Source of the DNA: UMGS1370 sp963557065
GTDB lineage: Bacteria; Bacillota; Clostridia; Lachnospirales; Lachnospiraceae
Assembly: GCA_963557065.1 (NCBI GenBank)
Contig: CAUWCT010000084.1
Coordinates: forward strand, 1 to 9,978
Direction: 5' to 3'
Length of the DNA: 9,978 nucleotides
Shown here: piece by piece, positions 6,516 to 9,978 of the stretch
Layout of the letters: every line of letters starts with the position of its first letter
Numbering within the stretch: the first letter of the stretch is position 1
The notes under the pieces: model-generated
Databases searched by the model: none
What the model saw: only the letters and a program-made list of their open reading frames with translations
Told to the model about the DNA's origin: nothing
Program-made: the position numbers and the translations under genes

Positions 6516-8183
6516 TTATTCCTGTGCCGCCAAAACCAGGGCCGGAACCAGCTGCTTTTTGCGGGATACGACTCCCGGAAGGCTGACCCGGTGTTCCTCG
6601 CTCAAAGTCCCTTCATTTTCCACATGAAATGCTTTCAATACCAGTTGTTCCGCCCCCTGCCCTTCGTAAATCAGTTCTGTAGACTGGGTAATGATGTTGG
6701 TGAGCATAAAAAACATCATATCCATGCCCCTGTCGGATCGGGCCTGTTTTATATAATCACACATACGGGTTCTAAGGCGGTTCAGTTCTTCTTCATTCAG
6801 GGAACTGACCTGGGCAACTCCCATAATCAGCTTACCTGCAGTAAAAGTTTTAAAATCCTGATAAAAAATCTCCGAGTCGCTTTTTCCTTTTAAATTGCTT
6901 CCGGCCGCAAACATATCCCTGGCATATTGCTCCATCTTAATTCCGGCTATCCGGGCCAGTTTCATGGCAGACTGCCGATCCACCTCTGTACAGGTGGGAG
7001 AGCGAAACAGCAGCGTATCTGAAATAATCGCACTGCAGAGAAGTCCGGCTATTTTCGGCTCCACCTCCACCCCTGCTTCCTGATACATCTGGCAAACGAT
7101 GGTAGCCGTACATCCAAGAGGCTGATTGCGGAAAAATACCGGGGAAATCGTCTCTACCGTCCCAAGCCTGTGGTGGTCAATAATCTCCCGAATATCCGCA
7201 TCCAATATCCCATCTACAGCCTGATTTCTCTCATTGTGATCCACCAAAATTACCTGTTTGCCTCTGGCTCCCAGTAAATTCCGGCGGGAAATCATGCCCT
7301 TGTAAAGGCCATTTTTATCCAGAATAGGGAAATCTCTGTGGCGCTTGCTGGCCATTACTTCCCGGATCTCATCAATATAGTCATCTTCTTCAAAGGTAAT
7401 TAATTTGTCTGTGGTCATAAAATAGCTGACCGGCATACTCTGGTTGATAAGGCGGGCTGCAGTATACGTATCATACGCAGTCGTAATAACCGTACATCCA
7501 TGCTGCTCTGCCAGTTTGCGGATAGTCAGAGACGCACCTGCACCCTCGCAGACAATAATACAGGCCGCTTCCATCTCAATGGCACAAAGCTGAGACTCAT
7601 ACCTGTTTCCCAAAATAACCAGATCATGAGGTTCAATATAAAATTCCATCATATCCGGATTGGCAGCTGCAACCAGGACCTTTCCCTGGTCAAAATACGC
7701 ATGTTCGTCCCCGACAATCAGGTCTCCTTCCAACGTCTCCAATATGTTGGAATACTGAGTATTTGCTTTTGACAAAATACTGCTGTCATAAATATTCATA
7801 TAGGACTTGGTAATATCGCCTACTGTAATCAGTCCTTCTAAAGCGCCGTTTTCCATTACGATCGGCAGTGTCACTGCATTGTTGGCCTGCATCAGATTCC
7901 ATGCTTTTTTCAAAGAAATGTTTCGGTTTACCCCATCCATCTGGCGAATCTCAATATCTTTGACCTGTGTGCGCACATCCTCCACAAGTTCCGGCGCTTC
8001 TATCCCAAAATAATCCAGCACATACCGGGTCTCTCCATTTACCTTTCCGGCTCTGGCCGGTTTGTGGTAAGTCCCTGTTACTTTTGTCTTTAAATTGGCA
8101 TAACAAATGGCTGAACAGATCGAATCCGTATCTGGATTTTTGTGGCCAATTACAATGGGAGTTCTCTGAATTTCCTCTGCCAC
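6516..8183 (-). CDS. ppaC: CBS/DRTGG-regulated family II (Mn-dependent) inorganic pyrophosphatase
   Basis: A cytosolic enzyme of 555 residues that hydrolyses pyrophosphate to phosphate. It is much longer than simple family II enzymes (~310 residues) because a regulatory insert splits the DHH domain. Order: catalytic N-part with H14, D18 and D20 (GHKNPDTDS); CBS 1 (~75-130); DRTGG domain (~140-250); CBS 2 (~255-305); rest of the DHH domain with VDHNE (314-318), DHH (336-338) and SDT (388-390); DHHA2 domain ending in SRKKQ (540-544), which binds substrate. In studied relatives (clostridial and Moorella CBS-pyrophosphatases) adenine nucleotides bind the CBS part, AMP and ADP inhibiting and diadenosine polyphosphates activating. 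The start is GTG, chosen because AAGGAGGA (8191-8198) lies seven bases upstream and the alternative ATG at the ribosome site hits a stop after one codon. First gene of the probable operon. Confidence 0.95.
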   Translation of the reverse strand: MAEEIQRTPIVIGHKNPDTDSICSAICYANLKTKVTGTYHKPARAGKVNGETRYVLDYFGIEAPELVEDVRTQVKDIEIRQMDGVNRNISLKKAWNLMQANNAVTLPIVMENGALEGLITVGDITKSYMNIYDSSILSKANTQYSNILETLEGDLIVGDEHAYFDQGKVLVAAANPDMMEFYIEPHDLVILGNRYESQLCAIEMEAACIIVCEGAGASLTIRKLAEQHGCTVITTAYDTYTAARLINQSMPVSYFMTTDKLITFEEDDYIDEIREVMASKRHRDFPILDKNGLYKGMISRRNLLGARGKQVILVDHNERNQAVDGILDADIREIIDHHRLGTVETISPVFFRNQPLGCTATIVCQMYQEAGVEVEPKIAGLLCSAIISDTLLFRSPTCTEVDRQSAMKLARIAGIKMEQYARDMFAAGSNLKGKSDSEIFYQDFKTFTAGKLIMGVAQVSSLNEEELNRLRTRMCDYIKQARSDRGMDMMFFMLTNIITQSTELIYEGQGAEQLVLKAFHVENEGTLSEEHRVSLPGVVSRKKQLVPALVLAAQE

Positions 8184-8190
8184 TATCCCA

Positions 8191-8198
8191 TCCTCCTT
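8191..8198 (-). promoter_or_regulatory. Ribosome binding site fixing a GTG start
   Basis: AAGGAGGA on the minus strand sits seven bases before GTG at 8181-8183. An ATG directly abutting this site would read ATG GGA TAG, a one-codon dead end whose stop overlaps the GTG, so the GTG is the workable start. Confidence 0.75.
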
Positions 8199-8207
8199 AT
8201 TCGCATC

Positions 8208-8224
8208 AACTGTTTTGAACAGTT
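8208..8224. repeat. Perfect 7-bp inverted repeat upstream of the pyrophosphatase gene
   Basis: AACTGTT-TTG-AACAGTT is a perfect inverted repeat with a three-base centre. It ends ten bases upstream of the ribosome binding site. It could be a dimeric repressor operator, or a small hairpin in the leader RNA that affects translation. The sequence does not decide between these. Confidence 0.4.
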
Positions 8225-8232
8225 ACAATCTA

Positions 8233-8260
8233 TTTACATGATGTTCATAATTTATTCACA
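8233..8260 (+). promoter_or_regulatory. Three 11-base-period direct repeats (response-regulator box candidate)
   Basis: TTTACA (8233-8238), TTCATA (8244-8249) and TTCACA (8255-8260) start exactly 11 bases apart, with five-base gaps. This is the geometry of OmpR/PhoP-family boxes such as the Bacillus PhoP box TT(A/T/C)ACA. The overlapping segment 8242-8260 is also an imperfect palindrome of the form TGT-n2-ATAA-n-TTAT-n2-ACA. The site lies 50 bases upstream of the pyrophosphatase start. No convincing -35/-10 pair for that gene was found. TATAAA-like minus-strand hexamers at 8268-8273 and 8298-8303 are only weak options. The AT-rich spacing makes chance occurrence possible. Confidence 0.35.
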
Positions 8261-8343
8261 TTTATTTTTTATACTAAATGTATAGAAAAAAGCAGATTTT
8301 ATATTTTTTATTCGCTATATTGCACATAGATTTTTCATAATTA

Positions 8344-8375
8344 CCCCGATTGTGTACATCCTGTACCGATCGGGG
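8344..8375 (-). terminator. Hairpin downstream of the nucleotidyltransferase gene
   Basis: CCCCGAT (8344-8350) pairs perfectly with ATCGGGG (8369-8375), and an inner stem GTACA/TGTAC (8354-8358, 8362-8366) closes a three-base loop. It begins 10 bases after the nucleotidyltransferase stop codon. The following minus-strand sequence, TAATTATGAAAAATC, has no proper T-run, so this may be a weak terminator or an RNA-stabilising 3' hairpin. Confidence 0.45.
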
Positions 8376-8385
8376 TCTCCTCATT

Positions 8386-9306
8386 TTACGAGAACAATTT
8401 TTCTTTATAAACTCCTGCTGCCACCAGTTCGCAAATAGCCTTTTCCACTGCTTCCTGATCCTCTTTATACGTCACGCCAAACCACTTGTCCGGAGTATCC
8501 AGAATCTTTACAGATGCCTGTCCTGACTTTACCAGTTTGTCAATAATCTGGGGCAGAAGGTACTCTTTCTTCAAATCCCCCTCCGGAATGGAAGCTAAAA
8601 ACTCCGGAAATCCTCTTTCCAGTTCATCTAAAAAGGACGCCGGCAGTCCCCACATATTCATGGACACCAGCCTGTTTCCATCCAGCAAGACTCTGTTTCC
8701 GCCATCATCTGCTCCAAATACCCCTTCCGGTGTCTTTCGGATCTCGTAGGTTTCCACAACTTCTTTTAACGTGCCGTCCGGATTTGCCTGGCAGACTCCC
8801 CTGGTTACTGTACCATTTTCACTTAATGTATTGGAAAGGACAAATCCGCTCATGCACATGTCATAGGGACGTTTTTGGGTGTCCATCTCCTCTGTCATGT
8901 ATTGATACATATTTTTAAAACATTCTTTCCCATAATAATCATCTGCATTAATCACAGCAAAGGGGCCGTCCACCAGTCCTTTGATGCTTAAGACCGCCTG
9001 ACCGGTCCCCCAGGGTTTGGTCCGTCCCGCAGGAAGCACAAATCCCTTTGGCAAATCCTCCAATTCCTGATATGCGTAAGCAACTTCTGCAATCTTTTCA
9101 ATCCGGTTTCCAATAATTTCTTTAAAATCCTTTTCCAAATCTTTTCGGATAATAAATACAATCCGGTCAAATCCGGCTTCCAGAGCATCGTGGATAGAAT
9201 AATCCATAATAATCTCTCCGGATGGCCCAACAGACGCCAGCTGCTTAATACCGCCGCCAAACCGGCTGCCTATTCCGGCTGCCATCACTACCAATGTTGT
9301 CTTCAT
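8386..9306 (-). CDS. Sugar-phosphate-type nucleotidyltransferase (NTP_transferase fold)
   Basis: A cytosolic enzyme of 306 residues expected to join a nucleotide to a phosphorylated sugar or similar small substrate. The N-terminal signature AAGIGSRFGGGIKQ (9-22) holds R15 and K21 for the triphosphate. WGTGQA (99-104) contacts the base and NADDYYG (120-126) carries the Mg2+-binding aspartates. NMWG (217-220) and KWFGVTY (274-280) fit the substrate end of the fold. No beta-helix domain follows, so it is not a GlmU- or GlgC-type enzyme, and the nucleotide and acceptor are not determined. The start chosen is the ATG at 9304-9306 because AAAGGAGG (9312-9319) lies five bases upstream and MKTTLVVMAAGIGSR begins as family members do. 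An in-frame ATG 13 codons further up lacks such support. It has its own promoter at 9392-9421 and is a separate unit from the pyrophosphatase operon. Confidence 0.9.
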   Translation of the reverse strand: MKTTLVVMAAGIGSRFGGGIKQLASVGPSGEIIMDYSIHDALEAGFDRIVFIIRKDLEKDFKEIIGNRIEKIAEVAYAYQELEDLPKGFVLPAGRTKPWGTGQAVLSIKGLVDGPFAVINADDYYGKECFKNMYQYMTEEMDTQKRPYDMCMSGFVLSNTLSENGTVTRGVCQANPDGTLKEVVETYEIRKTPEGVFGADDGGNRVLLDGNRLVSMNMWGLPASFLDELERGFPEFLASIPEGDLKKEYLLPQIIDKLVKSGQASVKILDTPDKWFGVTYKEDQEAVEKAICELVAAGVYKEKLFS

Positions 9307-9311
9307 GTAAA

Positions 9312-9319
9312 CCTCCTTT
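9312..9319 (-). promoter_or_regulatory. Ribosome binding site deciding the nucleotidyltransferase start
   Basis: AAAGGAGG on the minus strand is five bases from the ATG at 9304-9306. It lies inside the extra 13 codons of the longer reading frame, which argues against the upstream ATG at 9343-9345. Confidence 0.85.
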
Positions 9320-9358
9320 AATCTTTGTCTGCCAGCCGCAGACATTTAGAATCCTGCT

Positions 9359-9372
9359 GCCCGCCTTCGGGC
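9359..9372. repeat. Small GC-rich hairpin in the 5' leader
   Basis: GCCCG-CCTT-CGGGC forms a five-base-pair stem with a four-base loop. It lies in the predicted ~80-base leader of the nucleotidyltransferase mRNA, about 40 bases before its ribosome site. No T-run follows, so it is not a terminator; it may only stabilise the leader. Confidence 0.35.
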
Positions 9373-9391
9373 CTGTTGTATAAGTGTATTA

Positions 9392-9421
9392 AGTATACCA
9401 CACTCCCCATAAAACTGCCAG
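9392..9421 (-). promoter_or_regulatory. Promoter of the nucleotidyltransferase gene
   Basis: On the minus strand, CTGGCA (9416-9421, 4 of 6 to the -35 consensus) is followed after 18 bases by TATACT (9392-9397, 5 of 6), with an extended TGG just before it. Transcription would start near 9385 and give a leader of about 80 bases. The 20-base palindrome at 9434-9453 lies just upstream of this -35. Confidence 0.6.
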
Positions 9422-9433
9422 ATTTTATTCTCA

Positions 9434-9453
9434 GCAACTTTCCGGAAAGTTGC
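9434..9453. promoter_or_regulatory. Perfect 20-base palindrome, operator candidate
   Basis: GCAACTTTCC is followed directly by its reverse complement GGAAAGTTGC, with no loop. Such loop-free symmetry fits a site for a dimeric DNA-binding protein better than an RNA hairpin. It lies 12 bases upstream of the -35 of the minus-strand promoter and about 90 bases upstream of the -35 of the divergent plus-strand promoter. The regulator is not identifiable. Confidence 0.5.
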
Positions 9454-9483
9454 GCTCATACCTTAACAGTTCTTTTAAAATTC

Positions 9484-9529
9484 CTTACATTTTTTCCTCT
9501 TATTTACATTTCTTTTACGCTTTCTTACT
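9484..9529 (+). promoter_or_regulatory. TTAC-type direct repeats upstream of the secreted-protein promoter
   Basis: CTTACA (9484-9489), TTTACA (9503-9508), TTTACG (9514-9519) and CTTACT (9524-9529) repeat in one orientation, the last three 11 and 10 bases apart. They end 14 bases before the -35 of the plus-strand promoter, which is where an OmpR-class activator would bind. A second direct repeat, TTCTTTTAAAAT, flanks the group (9470-9481 and 9529-9540). TATTTACAT at 9501-9509 also occurs at 8231-8239 upstream of the pyrophosphatase gene. Confidence 0.45.
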
Positions 9530-9543
9530 TCTTTTAAAATCTA

Positions 9544-9572
9544 TTGATTTTCTTGTGTATTATTACTATAAT
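9544..9572 (+). promoter_or_regulatory. Sigma-A promoter of the secreted Asp-rich protein gene
   Basis: TTGATT (9544-9549) and a perfect TATAAT (9567-9572) are separated by the optimal 17 bases. Transcription should start near 9579, giving a leader of about 54 bases. AAGGAGG (9619-9625) lies seven bases before the ATG at 9633. Confidence 0.75.
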
Positions 9573-9632
9573 GTGGCCATAAAGAAAAACCAATTTATTC
9601 ATTTATACAATTCTATTGAAGGAGGATCTCAT

Positions 9633-9978
9633 ATGAAAAAGTCAAAAGTTATAGGTTTATTATTTGCTTCCGCATTTTTAGTAGCAGGTTCCCAGTTCGG
9701 AACCATTCAGGCTGAGGCCCGCCCCCATGACAAAGGAGATAAGTGGGAGGATCGCTGGAACAATGGCCGTTGGGGCGATTGGGATGACGATCGCTGGGAC
9801 GATGACGACGATGATGACGATGATCGCTGGGATCATGATGACCATGATGATGACGACGATGATGACCGTTGGGATCACGATGACCATGATGATGACGACC
9901 ACGATGATCACAACAAACCGGAACACACCTACGGCGGTATGGTAAATGTAGTTTACTTCTGTGAAGAGACCAATTCTG
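9633..9978 (+). CDS. Secreted Asp/His/Arg-Trp repeat protein, 3' end outside the window
   Basis: 115 codons are visible and the frame is open at the right edge. Residues 1-29 form a signal peptide: MKKSK, a hydrophobic core (about 6-18) and likely cleavage after the A-E-A at 27-29. The exported part starts RPHDKGDKW and continues as a highly acidic region (about 33-93) with Arg-Trp pairs at 41-42, 46-47, 54-55, 65-66 and 79-80. Runs of up to nine Asp lie between the pairs, and His is interspersed from residue 68 on. Bases 9825-9866 and 9867-9908 are tandem 42-base units, each RWDHDDHDDDD plus three residues. From about residue 94 the composition becomes ordinary (NKPEHTYGGMVNVVYF, then C110), suggesting a folded domain begins. 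I recognise no family. Metal binding outside the cell is a reasonable inference from composition. Promoter, ribosome site and signal peptide agree on this start. Confidence 0.8.
   Translation, partial: MKKSKVIGLLFASAFLVAGSQFGTIQAEARPHDKGDKWEDRWNNGRWGDWDDDRWDDDDDDDDDRWDHDDHDDDDDDDRWDHDDHDDDDHDDHNKPEHTYGGMVNVVYFCEETNS
9825..9908 (+). repeat. Two tandem 42-base repeats coding for RWDHDDHDDDD units
   Basis: Unit one (9825-9866) and unit two (9867-9908) encode 14 residues each and differ by few bases (CGC/CGT, CAT/CAC, GAT/CAC). A shorter eleven-codon relative, RW followed by nine Asp, precedes them at 9792-9824. Such GAT/GAC-rich repeats are prone to gain or loss of units. Confidence 0.8.

Noticed and set aside
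8183..8191. One-codon leader frame ATG GGA TAG before the pyrophosphatase
   Set aside because: Its ATG directly abuts the ribosome site, too close for efficient initiation. It is most likely incidental.
8270..8275. Plus-strand TATACT as a -10 for a transcript antisense to the nucleotidyltransferase
   Set aside because: No -35 at the right spacing and no plus-strand gene downstream. AT-rich spacers often contain such hexamers.
8268..8303. Minus-strand TATAAA hexamers as the pyrophosphatase promoter
   Set aside because: The matching -35 positions agree with consensus at three bases or fewer, so I did not call a promoter here.
9307..9345. Extra 13 N-terminal codons for the nucleotidyltransferase
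   Set aside because: They contain the strong AAAGGAGG ribosome site of the downstream ATG and do not match the start of family members.
9678..9926. Val/Ile-rich 82-residue open frame on the minus strand
   Set aside because: It is the complement of the GAT/GAC repeat region. The plus-strand frame has a promoter, ribosome site and signal peptide, and the minus frame has none.
9727..9945. Met/Thr-rich 72-residue open frame on the plus strand
   Set aside because: It is a shifted frame of the same Asp-codon repeats with low-complexity content and no ribosome site.

Overview
The window looks like chromosome of a Gram-positive gut-type Clostridium, most likely Lachnospiraceae. The reasons are strong AGGAGG ribosome binding sites on nearly every gene, sigma-A-like promoters in AT-rich spacers, moderate GC in the genes, and a gene set (luxS, CBS/DRTGG-type family II pyrophosphatase, P2A-type Ca2+ ATPase with a PEAL motif) typical of that group. 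I saw no IS element, phage gene, CRISPR array, tRNA or rRNA. The family and genus assignment is inference.

Layout. Bases 1-254 hold no gene, but contain a minus-strand promoter-like site and a long imperfect hairpin followed by a T-rich run: either the ATPase terminator or a short RNA/leader. Bases 255-3158 (minus) encode a P-type cation ATPase with a Listeria LMCA1-like single-site residue pattern and an unusual ~78-residue Ala/Gly/Ser-rich insertion between M7 and M8. A divergent spacer carries an extended -10 promoter for luxS (3305-3784, plus). luxS is followed after 32 bases by a 499-residue protein (3817-5316) joining a left-handed beta-helix acetyltransferase to a helical C-terminal region that resembles an alpha/alpha-toroid.

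A convergent minus-strand cluster follows. It reads, in transcription order: CBS-DRTGG-CBS inorganic pyrophosphatase (8183-6516, GTG start), flavoredoxin-like flavin reductase (6477-5866), and a shikimate-kinase-like P-loop kinase (5869-5336) that overlaps the reductase by ATGA. A hairpin whose loop contains the kinase stop codon ends this unit. Further upstream, in its own unit, is a sugar-phosphate-type nucleotidyltransferase (9306-8386, minus).

The 326-base divergent spacer 9307-9632 is rich in signals: a promoter for the nucleotidyltransferase, a perfect 20-base palindrome, TTAC-type direct repeats at 10-11 base spacing, and a well-formed promoter driving a plus-strand gene that runs off the right edge. 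That last gene (from 9633) encodes a secreted protein with an extreme Asp/His/Arg-Trp repeat region and is the least familiar item here. Similar 11-base-period repeats (TTTACA, TTCATA, TTCACA) lie upstream of the pyrophosphatase gene, hinting that one OmpR/PhoP-class response regulator could control both. That link is a hypothesis only.
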